64,000 nucleotides of DNA from an uncultured Caulobacterales bacterium (GCA_903862425.1 CAIOYC010000002.1:1-64000), one strand, 5' to 3'; positions 1-9,676 are shown, counted from the first letter of the stretch. Numbers and translations are program-made. Notes: generated by a model not told the origin, from the sequence alone.

Positions 1-1633
1 CCTTGGCGATCTTCAGGACCTTGCGCACCTTCTCCAGCGGCATGGCCAGCTGTTCGGCCAGTTCTTCGGGCGTGGGTTCGCGGCCGATCTCGTGCAGCAT
101 CTGGCGGGACGTGCGCACGATCTTGTTGATCGTCTCGATCATGTGCACCGGAATACGGATCGTTCTGGCCTGGTCAGCAATGCTGCGAGTGATGGCCTGA
201 CGGATCCACCAAGTGGCGTAGGTGGAGAACTTGTAGCCGCGACGGTACTCGAACTTGTCCACCGCCTTCATCAGGCCGATGTTGCCTTCCTGAATAAGAT
301 CAAGAAATTGCAGACCGCGGTTGGTGTATTTCTTGGCGATGGAGATCACGAGGCGAAGATTGGCCTCGACCATTTCCTTCTTGGCCTGACGAGCTTCGCG
401 CTCGCCCTTCTGCACGGTCTGGACGATGCGGCGATAATCGTCGATCGGCACGCCGGTCTCGGTGGCCAGGGCGGCCACGTCCTGGCGGATGTCGCCGATC
501 TGGCCGGCGTCGTTCTCCAGGAACTTGGTCCAGCGGACGCCCTGCTCCTTCATCCGCACATTCCAGTGCGGATCGAGCTCGGCGCCGAAATAGGCCTTGA
601 GGAACTCAGGACGCGAGATGCCGTAGCCATCGGCCAGACGCATCAGGCGCCCTTCCAGCCCCATCAGCTTCTTGTTGATGGCGTAGAGTTGCTCGACCAG
701 CGCCTCGATGCGGTTGTTGTGCAGTTTCAGCGTCTTCAGGTGCTGGGTGATCGTCGCGGTGAGGCCACGGTATTCCGCGCGCTCCGCTTCGGTCAGATCC
801 TTGCCCTCCAGGCGGGCGTTGACCAGGCGCTCCTGCAGGGCGCGAAAGCCCTCGAATTCCGAGGCGATGGCGTCGAGGGTCTCCATGACGCCGTCGCGTA
901 GCTCCGCCTCCATCGCGGAGACGGTGGGGCCGGCGCCGTCGTCGAAGTCGTCCTCGTCGGAGTCCTCGGCCGGTTCGGCGCCCTCGGCGCCCTCGGCGCC
1001 GGCTTCGGCGGCGGGCGGGGCTTCCTCCACGGGCGGGGCTTCGACCAGGGGTTGGGGAATGGTGTTGTCCACCGGGCCGCCGTTCAGGCCGGTCATGGTT
1101 TGCTCGAGGTCGATGATCTCGCGCAGCAGGATGCGGCCGTTGGCCAGCTCCTCGCGCCACACCATGATGGCTTCGAAGGTCAGGGCGCTTTCGCACAGAC
1201 CCCGGATCATGGTGTCGCGGCCGGCTTCGATCCGCTTGGCGATGGCGATTTCGCCTTCGCGCGATAGCAGCTCCACCGAGCCCATCTCGCGCAGGTACAT
1301 GCGCACTGGATCGTCGGTACGATCGAAGGCGTCGGGCTTGGCGGTCTCGATGACGGCCTGCTCTTCGCGCACGGCCACCTCGCCGCCCTCGGCGTCTTCT
1401 TCCGCCTCGACGACGTTCACGCCCATCTCGCTGAGCATGGCCAAGGTGTCCTCGATCGCCTCGGAGGTGACCTCCTCGGACGGCAGGACCTTGTTCAGCT
1501 CGTCCATGGTGACGTAGCCGCGGGCCTTGGCCTGCTTGATGAACTTCTTGACGCCGGCATCGGTCAGGTCGAGCAGCGGGCCATCGGCCTGCGGGGCTTC
1601 CTGTTCGGGGGCCTCGGTCGTGTTGGTCGTCAT
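1..1633 (-). CDS. rpoD: RNA polymerase primary sigma factor RpoD (3' part beyond window)
   Basis: This is the housekeeping sigma factor that directs RNA polymerase to most promoters. Reading from the ATG at 1633 toward position 1 gives about 544 residues with no stop, so the gene runs off the left edge. Visible parts are the N-terminal region 1.1 ([11 protein letters not shown]), region 1.2 ([16 protein letters not shown]), an acidic non-conserved insert around residues 215-255 rich in Glu and Asp, and region 2 with the signature [10 protein letters not shown] near residue 470. The window ends inside region 3, so regions 3.2 and 4 are not seen. It lies 54 bp downstream of dnaG on the same strand, the usual dnaG-rpoD part of the macromolecular synthesis operon. 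The identification is secure. Confidence 0.97.
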   Translation of the reverse strand, partial: MTTNTTEAPEQEAPQADGPLLDLTDAGVKKFIKQAKARGYVTMDELNKVLPSEEVTSEAIEDTLAMLSEMGVNVVEAEEDAEGGEVAVREEQAVIETAKPDAFDRTDDPVRMYLREMGSVELLSREGEIAIAKRIEAGRDTMIRGLCESALTFEAIMVWREELANGRILLREIIDLEQTMTGLNGGPVDNTIPQPLVEAPPVEEAPPAAEAGAEGAEGAEPAEDSDEDDFDDGAGPTVSAMEAELRDGVMETLDAIASEFEGFRALQERLVNARLEGKDLTEAERAEYRGLTATITQHLKTLKLHNNRIEALVEQLYAINKKLMGLEGRLMRLADGYGISRPEFLKAYFGAELDPHWNVRMKEQGVRWTKFLENDAGQIGDIRQDVAALATETGVPIDDYRRIVQTVQKGEREARQAKKEMVEANLRLVISIAKKYTNRGLQFLDLIQEGNIGLMKAVDKFEYRRGYKFSTYATWWIRQAITRSIADQARTIRIPVHMIETINKIVRTSRQMLHEIGREPTPEELAEQLAMPLEKVRKVLKIAK

Positions 1634-1687
1634 TCGTATCTCCAACCGGCGCGTCCGCCGGCCCTGTAAAACTCTATACGCTATAAC

Positions 1688-3595
1688 TCAGTACGCCGCG
1701 CCGAATCCGTCGATGATGGATTCGAACTCACCAGCCTTAATGCGACGTTTCAGGGCGTCGCGTTCGACCTTCAAAGTTCGCAGCGCCTCGAAGTCTATCG
1801 TCGACTCTGATTTAGCGTCCTCGATCGCGCGTTCCAGATGCGCCAGATGCAGCGTTTGCGCATAGGCCAGCGACCAATCCGCGCGGGCGCGCTCCTCTGT
1901 GATGTCCGGCTGCAGGAACGACGCGCGCGCCGAAGCGGCTGCGCGACCGATCTCCGCCAAAATCTCAGAGAAACCCGAGCTTGCGAGATGGCGACCGAGG
2001 CTGGCTGAGTCAAGAGAGGGGAAAGAAAGCCGCAGGCGGATGATTTCCTTGGCCAAGCCGTCCAGCACCTCATCCCCAAAGCCCTGCACCTCCAGGGCCT
2101 CGATCTGGCTGTCGATGAAGTCGGGGTGGTGAAGCACGGCGGCGGCGATCACGGCGGAGCTCGGCTTCATGGCGCGACTGAGCTGACGTGCGGCGGCCTT
2201 ACCCTCCGGCGTCGGCCCGGTCAGCGGCGCGGGGCGCCTGCCCTTGCCCGACCAGCGCGCCTCCGCCAGCGCCCTGCCCGCCCCGCTGACCGTGGTCGCG
2301 GGACGCCCTAGAGCGCGTAGCGCCTCGAACTGGTCGAACAGGGCCTCGCGGTACATCTGCGAGAGGTCCTTGTCGGCGATGGCGGCGGCGAGCTTGCGCA
2401 GGCGCACCTTCAGGCCGGCATAGCTTTCCGGCGTCTGAAGCGGCTCCAGCCCCTTCTCGCGCTCGAACAGCACGCTGATGAAGGGCTTCGTTTCGGCCAG
2501 CTGGGCCTTCAGGGCGGCCGGGCCCTGTTCGCGCAGCACCTCGTCCGGGTCCTTGGCGTCCTTGACCACGGCGAACTTCAAGGTCCGGCCGGGCTTCAGC
2601 AGCGGCAGGGCGCGGTCGAGGGTGCGATAGGCGGCGCGCTGGCCTGCCCCGTCGCCATCGAAGCTGAGCGTCGGTTCCGCGTGCAGTCGCCACAGCACCG
2701 CCATCTGCTCTTCGGTCAGGGCGGTGCCGAGTGGCGCGACGGCGGGAATGCCCGCGCGCTGACAGGCGATGGCGTCCATATAGCCCTCCACCACCACCAG
2801 CGGCGGGGTTTCGGCCGTGCCCGCGCTGGCGCTGTGCAGCAGCTTACGGGCCTCGGGCAAACCGTAGAGCACGAAGCTCTTGTGGAAGAGCGGCGTCTCA
2901 GGCCCGTTCAGGTACTTGGCCCGCGCCTCCGGATCCATGGCCCGGCCGCCGAAGGACACCACCCGCCCGCGCGCATCGGTGATGGGAAAGATGATCCGGT
3001 CGCGGAAGCGATCATAGGGCTGACCGCCATCCTCCGGCGCGATCAGCAGGCCGGACTCCACCAGCTCCGCCGGGCGCGCGCCCTTGGCGATCAGATAGTC
3101 CTTCAGCGCGGTGCGGCTGTTCGGGGCGAAGCCGAGGCCGAAGCGCGGCCATTGGTCTTCGGGCAGGCCGCGCTTGGCCAGATAGGCGCGGGCGGCGGCC
3201 CCGGCGGGACGACGCAGTTCTCCCTCGAACCATTTGGCGGCCAGCTCCAGCCAGTCGGTCAGGCCCTGGCGCTTGCTCTCCTCGGCGGCGGCGCGGGGGT
3301 CTTCCGCCGGCAGGGCCATGCCGGCCTCGGCCGCCAGCCGCTCCACCGCCTCGCGAAAGGTCAGGCGCTCGGTCTCCTGCAGGAAGCCGATCAGATCGCC
3401 GTGCTTGCCGGATGAGAAGTCGTGGAAAAAGCCTTTCTCGTCATTCACATAGAAGGACGGACTTTTCTCCTTGCCGAAGGGCGACAGGCCGACATATTCG
3501 CGGCCCTGGCGACGCAGTTTCACACTGCGCCCGATCACGTCGGACAGGCGCAGGCGCGACTTCAATTCGTCGAGAAAGCGCTCATCGAAACGCAT
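1688..3595 (-). CDS. dnaG: DNA primase DnaG lacking zinc-ligand cysteines
   Basis: Primase synthesises the RNA primers used at the replication fork. The 635-residue product has an N-terminal CHC2-type domain (about 1-100), a TOPRIM catalytic core with EGYMD at 270-274, and a C-terminal helicase-binding region. The zinc-ribbon positions that normally carry Cys, His, Cys, Cys appear as Ser38, Gly41, Asp59 and Ser62, while the surrounding motif (PFGKEKSPSF, then FFHDFSSG) is kept. From memory the same loss occurs in other Caulobacter-type primases, so it is probably a lineage trait rather than damage. The ATG shares one base with the stop of the upstream MFS gene (TGATG), suggesting translational coupling, and rpoD follows. 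Confidence 0.96.
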   Translation of the reverse strand: MRFDERFLDELKSRLRLSDVIGRSVKLRRQGREYVGLSPFGKEKSPSFYVNDEKGFFHDFSSGKHGDLIGFLQETERLTFREAVERLAAEAGMALPAEDPRAAAEESKRQGLTDWLELAAKWFEGELRRPAGAAARAYLAKRGLPEDQWPRFGLGFAPNSRTALKDYLIAKGARPAELVESGLLIAPEDGGQPYDRFRDRIIFPITDARGRVVSFGGRAMDPEARAKYLNGPETPLFHKSFVLYGLPEARKLLHSASAGTAETPPLVVVEGYMDAIACQRAGIPAVAPLGTALTEEQMAVLWRLHAEPTLSFDGDGAGQRAAYRTLDRALPLLKPGRTLKFAVVKDAKDPDEVLREQGPAALKAQLAETKPFISVLFEREKGLEPLQTPESYAGLKVRLRKLAAAIADKDLSQMYREALFDQFEALRALGRPATTVSGAGRALAEARWSGKGRRPAPLTGPTPEGKAAARQLSRAMKPSSAVIAAAVLHHPDFIDSQIEALEVQGFGDEVLDGLAKEIIRLRLSFPSLDSASLGRHLASSGFSEILAEIGRAAASARASFLQPDITEERARADWSLAYAQTLHLAHLERAIEDAKSESTIDFEALRTLKVERDALKRRIKAGEFESIIDGFGAAY

Positions 3596-5007
3596 CAGCC
3601 GATCTTACCGCGTTGCGCGCCCAACCGCCATGCCGCGACTGCGCCGAGCAGGGCCAGGGGCAGGAAGGCGGCGTAAAGCGGGAGGGCTGCGGCGCTGGCG
3701 GTGGCCGCGTCGAAGGGATGGCCGAGGCCGAGCGCCCCGGCCGCCACCCCGGCCAGGGCGGCGCCGACGGCGTTGCCGGTGGACTGGACCGTGGGAACGG
3801 CGGCGGAGGCCAGGGCGCGCTCGTCGCCCTCCAGTCCGTCCACGACCCGCGCACTCATGAAGGCGAACGACGCGCCGAACCCCGCGCCCATCAGGACGCT
3901 CGCCAGGGCGACAGCCCACAGCGGAGAGTGTCCGACCACCATGGCCAGGGCGGCCAGCCCGGCGACGACCGCCACGCCGCCGAACCGGATCAGCGCCCCC
4001 TGGCGCCGCTGGGAAACGCCGCCGATGAAGAAGGCGACGGTGGACCAGCCCACCGCCTCGCACGCCACCACATAGCCCGCCACCAGCGGCGAGGCGCCGT
4101 GGATGCGCTGGAGCAGAACGGGGCTGTAGATGGAGTGGATGATCGCCGCCGCCGAGAGCAGGAAGATGGCGGCGTAGCCCTGCGCGCTCGCCGTGCTGAG
4201 GTGCGTCCCGGCGCGGGGCAGGATGCGCACGGCGGCCCGCCGATCCACCGCCAGCATGGCGAACAGCAGGCCGAGCCCGAGCACGCCGCCGCCTATGCCG
4301 ACCAGATTGTGGACTGTCCCGGCGACCGCGATCCCCAGCACCCCGAACGCGACCATGACCAGTTGCAGCCACGGCGCGCGCGGATCGCCTCCCTCCGACC
4401 GCGCCTCGCCCGGCAAGGCCACGGCGACACCGACCACGAAGATCACGGCCTGGGCGGCGAAAGCCCAGAACACCCAGCGCCACAGGCCGAGCGTCGCGAA
4501 GGCGCCGCCGATCAGAGGTCCTACCAGCGTCGCCGCGCCCCACACGCCGGACAGGGCGGCGAACACCCGTGCGGTCAGCCGCTGGGGCAGCACCACCCCG
4601 ATGGCCACGAACACCAGGGAGACGATCCAGCCGGCTCCGATCCCCTGCAGCAGGCGTCCGAGCAGAAACACCATCACCCCCGGGGCCGCCGCGCTGGCCG
4701 CGCAGCCGAGAGCGTAGGCGGCGCCGGACAACAGCAGCCCCCGCTTCAACCCGATCCGCGAGGCCAGATGTCCGCCCGAGGCGCAGGAGACGATCCCGCC
4801 CAGCATGAAGGCCCCGGCCGCCCAGGCGAAATAGGCATAGCCGCCGATGGACCTGGCCACGCTTGGCATCAGGGCCACGGTGACCAGCGCATCGGCCGCG
4901 TTCAGCCACACGCCGAGCAGCAGCAGCCACACCAGCGCCGCCTGCGGCCCGAGCAGCAGCTCGCCCCAGCCCGCCCTGTTTGCATCCTCACCCACCGCTC
5001 TTGTCAT
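3595..5007 (-). CDS. MFS transporter, drug-resistance type
   Basis: The 470-residue product is a polytopic inner-membrane protein of the major facilitator superfamily with roughly 14 hydrophobic segments, the size and pattern of the DHA2 drug:proton antiporters. The first half carries an MFS-like loop after helix 2 (SGGHLASRIGLKRG) and LGRLLQGIGAGW, which resembles motif C-type drug efflux sequences. The substrate cannot be told from sequence. Its stop codon overlaps the dnaG start by one base, so it is the first gene of a run into dnaG and rpoD, an unusual leader for a replication gene. The start at 5007 (MTRAVGEDAN) is the first ATG and leaves a short cytoplasmic N-terminus before helix 1. 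Confidence 0.88.
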   Translation of the reverse strand: MTRAVGEDANRAGWGELLLGPQAALVWLLLLGVWLNAADALVTVALMPSVARSIGGYAYFAWAAGAFMLGGIVSCASGGHLASRIGLKRGLLLSGAAYALGCAASAAAPGVMVFLLGRLLQGIGAGWIVSLVFVAIGVVLPQRLTARVFAALSGVWGAATLVGPLIGGAFATLGLWRWVFWAFAAQAVIFVVGVAVALPGEARSEGGDPRAPWLQLVMVAFGVLGIAVAGTVHNLVGIGGGVLGLGLLFAMLAVDRRAAVRILPRAGTHLSTASAQGYAAIFLLSAAAIIHSIYSPVLLQRIHGASPLVAGYVVACEAVGWSTVAFFIGGVSQRRQGALIRFGGVAVVAGLAALAMVVGHSPLWAVALASVLMGAGFGASFAFMSARVVDGLEGDERALASAAVPTVQSTGNAVGAALAGVAAGALGLGHPFDAATASAAALPLYAAFLPLALLGAVAAWRLGAQRGKIG

Positions 5008-5108
5008 TGCCCGACGGTTTAGGTCGCCGCGCGTGAGAGCGAAACCCGCATTGCGCCGATCCGCCGGCTGGGCTTAGGTGCGCGCCAAATCACAAGAAGG
5101 AGCCGAAA

Positions 5109-5561
5109 TTGGGCAAGCAAGTTGCATATGCGGATGTCGCCAGCCTGGTGGGTCAGGAAGTCGGCGTGTCCGACTGGGTCGAGATCACCCAGGAACGCGT
5201 CAACCAGTTCGCCCAGGCGACCGGCGACCACCAGTGGATTCATGTGGACGTCGAGCGCGCCAACCGGGAGATCGGCGGCCCGATCGCCCACGGCTATCTC
5301 ACCCTGTCGCTTATCCCCTTCCTCGGCGCTGGCCTGCTGAACGTCACGGGCGTCACCCGCGGCATCAACTACGGCTGCAACAAGGTGCGCTTCACCAACA
5401 TGGTGCGCGTGGGCAAGAAGCTGCGCATGCGCCAGAAGCTGCTGGCCGCCGAAGCCAAGTCGGGCGGCATCCAGCTCACCAACGAATGCACCATCGAGAT
5501 CGAGGGCGAAGAGCGCCCCGCCTGCGTCGCCGAGACGCTGTCGGTGATCTACGGCGCCTAG
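5109..5561 (+). CDS. MaoC-like (R)-hydratase domain protein
   Basis: This 150-residue protein is a single hot-dog fold MaoC-type dehydratase, a family that hydrates enoyl-CoA thioesters. The family signature is visible as FAQATGDHQWIHVD (residues 34-47), with the catalytic Asp and His, followed by GGPIAHGYLTLSL, which lines the substrate pocket. It is close in type to the NodN-like branch. The start is the TTG at 5109, chosen because a strong AAGAAGGAG Shine-Dalgarno lies about 6 bases upstream and no ATG fits as well. It is divergent from the MFS gene. The natural substrate is unknown; polyhydroxyalkanoate or fatty-acid metabolism are the usual roles. Confidence 0.85.
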   Translation: MGKQVAYADVASLVGQEVGVSDWVEITQERVNQFAQATGDHQWIHVDVERANREIGGPIAHGYLTLSLIPFLGAGLLNVTGVTRGINYGCNKVRFTNMVRVGKKLRMRQKLLAAEAKSGGIQLTNECTIEIEGEERPACVAETLSVIYGA

Positions 5562-5643
5562 TCGCACAGGATCGGGCGGTCGGGATGCAACGAAGCGACC
5601 CGGCCGTCCGTATCTATACGGGTATCGCGTAGAGGAGACTTCC

Positions 5644-6081
5644 ATGTTCGGCTTTCGCCGCGTCGCAGAGACCCAGGAACGCTATCCGGTCATGAAGACC
5701 GAGGCGCAATGGCGCGCGCAGCTCAACCCCGCCGCCTTCGCCGTCCTGCGGCAGGAGGATACGGAGCGGCCCTATACCAGCCCGCTGAACAACGAGCATC
5801 GCCCGGGCATCTTCCACTGCGCCGGTTGCAACTGGCCGGTCTTCTCCTCCAAGAACAAGTTCGATAGCGGCACGGGCTGGCCATCCTTCGACCGGCCGCT
5901 GAACGCCCAGTCGGTGGGGATCAAGCGCGATACCTCGCTCGGCATGGCCCGCACAGAGGTTCATTGCGCCCACTGCGGCGGCCATCTCGGTCACGTGTTC
6001 GACGACGGCCCGATCCTCACCACCGGCAAGCGCTTCTGCATGAACGGCGTGGCCATGACCTTCGAGGCGCGCCCGGTCTGA
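5644..6081 (+). CDS. msrB: Peptide-methionine (R)-S-oxide reductase MsrB
   Basis: MsrB repairs oxidised methionine by reducing the R-sulfoxide, using thioredoxin-derived electrons. The 145-residue product has the two zinc CxxC pairs at Cys59/Cys62 and Cys108/Cys111, the core FDSGTGWPSF at 73-82, HCGGHLGHVFDDGP-type sequence after the second pair, and the catalytic cysteine in RFCMNG at Cys132. This matches a full-length single-domain MsrB. The start at 5644 has a GGAGACTTCC leader; an alternative ATG at residue 17 is possible. It follows the MaoC gene on the same strand by about 80 bp. Confidence 0.96.
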   Translation: MFGFRRVAETQERYPVMKTEAQWRAQLNPAAFAVLRQEDTERPYTSPLNNEHRPGIFHCAGCNWPVFSSKNKFDSGTGWPSFDRPLNAQSVGIKRDTSLGMARTEVHCAHCGGHLGHVFDDGPILTTGKRFCMNGVAMTFEARPV

Positions 6082-6091
6082 TCCGGACGCG

Positions 6092-6586
6092 CTAAGCGGT
6101 GCGCACCGGCCCCTTCGCCTCGAACTCGGCCAGCAACTGCTGGAAATAGGGGTTGGAGACATCCGTGCGCGGCGTGACGCCGACAAAGTGGTCGATCTCT
6201 ATCAGCAGGTCGCGCCATGCGCTGTCTAGCTCCTCGGACCAGTCAGGCCCGAGCGCCTCGCGCATAGCGTCGCGGATCACGCTGAAGAAGGTGGCGAATA
6301 TCTCCCGCGGGATATCGTAGCCCTCGTGCGTCACCATCTCCGTACCGATCATGTGATCGGCGTAGCGGCGCTCACCCACGAAATCGAGGATGGCGTCGAA
6401 GGTGCGCGAAAGCATCTCGCCTCGGATGGCGCCATTGGTATCGCGCCAGAAGTGCGCTTCCATCTGCGGATACAGCGTAAACAGATGGGAATAGACGAGC
6501 GCCGTCGGATCGCCGCAGCGCTCGGCGAACAACTCCAGCGACGCCTCGATGAGATCTGCGCGCGGGAAGGCTGGCGTGGCGGTCAC
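6092..6586 (-). CDS. Single-domain globin-like protein
   Basis: The 164-residue product looks like a small bacterial globin. It begins with an alpha-helical stretch, then YSHLFTLYPQMEAHF, a typical globin B-to-C helix pattern, and has His87 in THEGYDIP, the probable proximal haem ligand, followed by a helix ending FSVIRDAMREALG. I chose the GTG at 6586 because AAGGGAG sits 8 bases upstream; the longer ATG frame from 6661 adds an implausible basic stretch. The gene is convergent with msrB. Oxygen or NO sensing or detoxification are the usual roles, but no partner domain is present, so the function is inferred only from the fold. Confidence 0.75.
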   Translation of the reverse strand: MTATPAFPRADLIEASLELFAERCGDPTALVYSHLFTLYPQMEAHFWRDTNGAIRGEMLSRTFDAILDFVGERRYADHMIGTEMVTHEGYDIPREIFATFFSVIRDAMREALGPDWSEELDSAWRDLLIEIDHFVGVTPRTDVSNPYFQQLLAEFEAKGPVRTA

Positions 6587-6690
6587 GGCGTCGCTCCCTT
6601 GTCGAACGCGATTGTCATCACGGGCGAAGAGCGGCGGCAAGGCAAACCTGCCCCCTCCCACTCATGCGGCGAACTGCCTAGATACGGCGC

Positions 6691-8799
6691 ATGACCGCGC
6701 CCACGCCCCCCATCGCCCGCAAAGAGCCGAAGACGATCGAACAGTTGGGGCGCACGCGCACCGACGACTATGCCTGGCTGAAGGACGAGAACTGGCAGGC
6801 CTTGCTTCGCGATCCGAGCCTCGTGCGCCCGGACATCAAGGCGCACCTCGATGCCGAGAACGCCTACACCAGGGCCATGCTGGCCTCCACCGAGGCGCTG
6901 CAGGCTGAGCTGTTTGCCGAGATGAAGGGGCGAGTGAAGGAGGACGACAGCTCCCTGCCCTCCCCCGATGGGCCGTGGGATTATTATTCGCGCTACGCCA
7001 TGGGCGCCCAGCACCCGATCCTGGCGCGCCGCCCGTCCGGCCAGGCGGATGGCGAGGAAATCCTCATCGACGTGGACGCCTTGGCGGAGGGTCACGCCTA
7101 TTACCAGGTGCACGACGGCGAGCATTCGCCCGATCACACCCTCTACGCCTATGCCGAGGACGACCAGGGCTCCGAGTACCACCGCATCCGCATCAAGGAC
7201 CTGGCCAACGGGATCTTGCTTCCTGACCCCATCGAGAGCTCGACCGGAGATTTCGTCTGGTCACCGGACTCCGCCTGGCTGTTCTGGGTATGGCGCGACG
7301 AGAACGGGCGTTCCGCCAAGGTCTTCCGTCGCCCGGCACGGGGCGGGAGCGCCGACGACGTACTGGTCTATGCCGAACCGGACGAAGGGATGTTCGTCCA
7401 CGCGGGCGTCACCCAGAGTCGCGCCTTCATCACCCTCAGTTCGGGTAACCATGACTGTTCCGCCACCTGGCTTATCCCCGCCGCCGATCCCACCGCCGAA
7501 CCCCGGCTGGTGGAGGCGCGCACCGAGGGTGTGCTCTACAGCGTGGAGCACTGGCCGACGGAGGGCGAGGAAGGCCGGCTGGTGATCCTCACCAACGCCG
7601 ATGGGGCGGTGGACTTCAAGCTGATGTGGGCCGACGCCGACAAGCCCGGCCGCGCCCATTGGCGCGAATGGATCCCCCACCAGCCTGGCCGGTTCATCGT
7701 CGGCCTCGCCGCCCGGCGCGACTACCTGGTCCGGCTGGAGCGGGTGAACGCCAACAACCGTCTCGTCATCACCGCCCGCGAGGGGTTGGCCGAAAAGACG
7801 GTGGACTTCGACGAGCCCGCCTACGCCCTGTCGCTCGACGGCGGGTATGACTGGGACCGGCCGGCCATCCGCTTCGTCTACCAGTCCCCCACCACGCCGC
7901 GCTCCTGGTTCGATTACGACCTGGTCAGCGGCGAACGCACCCTGCGCAAGAGCCAGGAAATCCCTTCCGGCCACGATCCGGCCCGCTACGAAGCCCGCCG
8001 CCTCTACGCCACGGCGGCCGATGGCGAACAGGTGCCGATCACCGTGCTGATGCAGGCCGGCGCCCGGCTCGACGGCTCCGCCCCGCTCCTGCTCTATGGC
8101 TACGGCGCCTATGGCCTGCCCATGGATCCCGGCTTCTCGATCCGGTCGCTAAGCCTGGTGGATCGCGGCTGGATCTACGCCATCGCCCACGTGCGCGGCG
8201 GCTCGGAAAAGGGCTGGGGATGGTTTCAGGACGGGCGCGGCAAGCGTAAGCCCAACACCTTCACCGACTTCATCGCCTGCGCCGAACACCTGGTCGCGGA
8301 GGGCTATGGCCGGGCCGGACGCATCGTCGCCTATGGCGGTTCGGCGGGCGGGATGCTGATGGGCGCCGTCGCCAACCTCCGCCCGGACCTTTGGGCCGGT
8401 GTGATCGGCGCGGTGCCTTTCGTAGACGTGCTTAACACCATGAGCGACGCCAGCCTGCCGCTCACCCCACCCGAATGGCCGGAGTGGGGCAACCCGCTCG
8501 ATAGCGCCGAGGACTATGACGCCATCGCCGCCTACAGCCCCTATGACCGGATCAACGCGCAAGCCTATCCGGCGGTACTGGCTACCGGCGGCCTGTCCGA
8601 CCCGCGCGTCACCTATTGGGAGCCGGCCAAGTGGGCGGCCAGGTTGCGCGAATTCTCCACATCGGGCGCCCCTATCCTGCTCAAGATCAACATGACGGCG
8701 GGGCATGGCGGCGCGGCGGGGCGGTTCGACTTCCTGAAGGAGATCGCCCTGGACTATGCGTTCGCCATCCAGGCGGTGGAGGGCCGGTGGCCGACCTGA
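6691..8799 (+). CDS. ptrB: Oligopeptidase B (S9A serine peptidase)
   Basis: This 702-residue enzyme of the prolyl oligopeptidase family cleaves small peptides after basic residues. The N-terminal two thirds form the seven-bladed propeller that restricts entry to small peptides. The C-terminal alpha/beta-hydrolase domain carries the catalytic triad: Ser551 in GGSAGG, Asp637 in GGLSDPRV and His672 in TAGHGG. The oligopeptidase B hallmark YGYGAYG precedes the catalytic domain, which distinguishes it from prolyl oligopeptidase. No signal peptide is seen, so it should be cytoplasmic. The acetyltransferase gene starts two bases after its stop codon, so the two are probably cotranscribed. Confidence 0.94.
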   Translation: MTAPTPPIARKEPKTIEQLGRTRTDDYAWLKDENWQALLRDPSLVRPDIKAHLDAENAYTRAMLASTEALQAELFAEMKGRVKEDDSSLPSPDGPWDYYSRYAMGAQHPILARRPSGQADGEEILIDVDALAEGHAYYQVHDGEHSPDHTLYAYAEDDQGSEYHRIRIKDLANGILLPDPIESSTGDFVWSPDSAWLFWVWRDENGRSAKVFRRPARGGSADDVLVYAEPDEGMFVHAGVTQSRAFITLSSGNHDCSATWLIPAADPTAEPRLVEARTEGVLYSVEHWPTEGEEGRLVILTNADGAVDFKLMWADADKPGRAHWREWIPHQPGRFIVGLAARRDYLVRLERVNANNRLVITAREGLAEKTVDFDEPAYALSLDGGYDWDRPAIRFVYQSPTTPRSWFDYDLVSGERTLRKSQEIPSGHDPARYEARRLYATAADGEQVPITVLMQAGARLDGSAPLLLYGYGAYGLPMDPGFSIRSLSLVDRGWIYAIAHVRGGSEKGWGWFQDGRGKRKPNTFTDFIACAEHLVAEGYGRAGRIVAYGGSAGGMLMGAVANLRPDLWAGVIGAVPFVDVLNTMSDASLPLTPPEWPEWGNPLDSAEDYDAIAAYSPYDRINAQAYPAVLATGGLSDPRVTYWEPAKWAARLREFSTSGAPILLKINMTAGHGGAAGRFDFLKEIALDYAFAIQAVEGRWPT

Positions 8800-8800
8800 C

Positions 8801-9340
8801 ATGCTGATCCGCGCGGCGACTGCGGCCGACATGCCAGCGGTGCAGGCGATCTACGCCCACCACGTTCTGCACGGCGTCGGCACGTTCGAGGAGGTCCCGC
8901 CAACCGTGCAGGACATGACCGGCCGCTGGAAGAGCGTCGCCGGCTATGGCCTGCCCTGGCTGGTGGCGGAGGCCGAAGAGCGGCTGTGGGGGTATGCCTA
9001 CGCCACCCCCTTTCGCACCCGCGCCGCCTATCGCTACGTGGCCGAAGACGCCATCTATGTGGCCCACGACGCCCATCGGCGGGGTGTCGGCCGGCTGCTG
9101 CTCGCTGGGCTCGTGGCGCGATGCGAGGCGCTCGGCCTACGCCAGCTCATGGCGGTGATCGGCGACAGCGACAACTCAGGCTCCATCGGCCTGCACGCCG
9201 CGCTCGGCTTCGAGCCGGCGGGCGCGGTCCGCGATGTGGGCTACAAGCACGGCCGCTGGCTCGACATCGTCATCCTGCAGAAGGCGCTGAACGGCGGCGC
9301 GGACCGCGACCCAGACGCACCGGGCTTGCCGCTGGTCTAG
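8801..9340 (+). CDS. GNAT N-acetyltransferase, phosphinothricin-acetyltransferase type
   Basis: The 179-residue product belongs to the GNAT superfamily and transfers an acetyl group from acetyl-CoA to an amine. It resembles the Bar/PAT/MnaT branch: an N-terminal IRAATAADMPAVQAIY, a central GYAYATPFRTRAAYRY, and the acetyl-CoA binding loop RRGVGRLLL near residues 92-100, then a late LGFEPAGAVRDVGYKHGRW. Such enzymes acetylate methionine sulfoximine and similar amino-acid analogues, so the natural substrate is uncertain. The ATG at 8801 directly follows the ptrB stop, which fixes the start better than longer in-frame alternatives inside ptrB. Confidence 0.9.
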   Translation: MLIRAATAADMPAVQAIYAHHVLHGVGTFEEVPPTVQDMTGRWKSVAGYGLPWLVAEAEERLWGYAYATPFRTRAAYRYVAEDAIYVAHDAHRRGVGRLLLAGLVARCEALGLRQLMAVIGDSDNSGSIGLHAALGFEPAGAVRDVGYKHGRWLDIVILQKALNGGADRDPDAPGLPLV

Positions 9341-9361
9341 GCTTGTGATGTGCATGAAGGA

Positions 9362-9435
9362 TGGCTGGGGGACTAGGACTCGAACCTAGAATGACGGTAC
9401 CAAAAACCGCAGTGTTACCATTACACCATCCCCCA
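9362..9435 (-). tRNA. tRNA-Gln (anticodon TTG)
   Basis: The minus strand folds as a full cloverleaf of 74 bases including an encoded CCA. The acceptor stem is TGGGGGA paired with TCCCCCA, the T arm contains GGTTCGAGTCC, and the anticodon loop TTTTGGT presents TTG. All arms are intact. Confidence 0.96.
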
Positions 9436-9588
9436 AGGATGGTCCGGACGGCGGGGCGAAGCAGCGGCCCCGGCGACGGAAGGCGGTGGAGATAGCGTAC
9501 CGGACCCGCCCATGCAACAGGTCAGAAAAGCCTTTTCCACGCCGCTTGCGGCCCACAAATCCCTACTCTATAAGCCGCGCCTCGACGT

Positions 9589-9665
9589 CGGAGTGTAGCT
9601 CAGCATGGTAGAGCACTACGTTCGGGACGTAGGGGTCGCGAGTTCAAATCCCGCCACTCCGACCA
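9589..9665 (+). tRNA. tRNA-Pro (anticodon CGG)
   Basis: A complete 77-base cloverleaf with encoded CCA. The acceptor stem is CGGAGTG with CACTCCG, the anticodon stem is CTACG/CGTAG around loop TTCGGGA giving anticodon CGG, and the T loop is GTTCAAATC. Nothing looks truncated. Confidence 0.96.
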
Positions 9666-9676
9666 GTCGAGCGATC

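Noticed and set aside
3412-5022. Long antisense reading frame of about 536 codons opposite the MFS gene
   Set aside because: High-GC coding DNA often leaves the opposite strand open; the product is low-complexity Gln/Arg/Gly and matches no family, while the MFS gene is clear.
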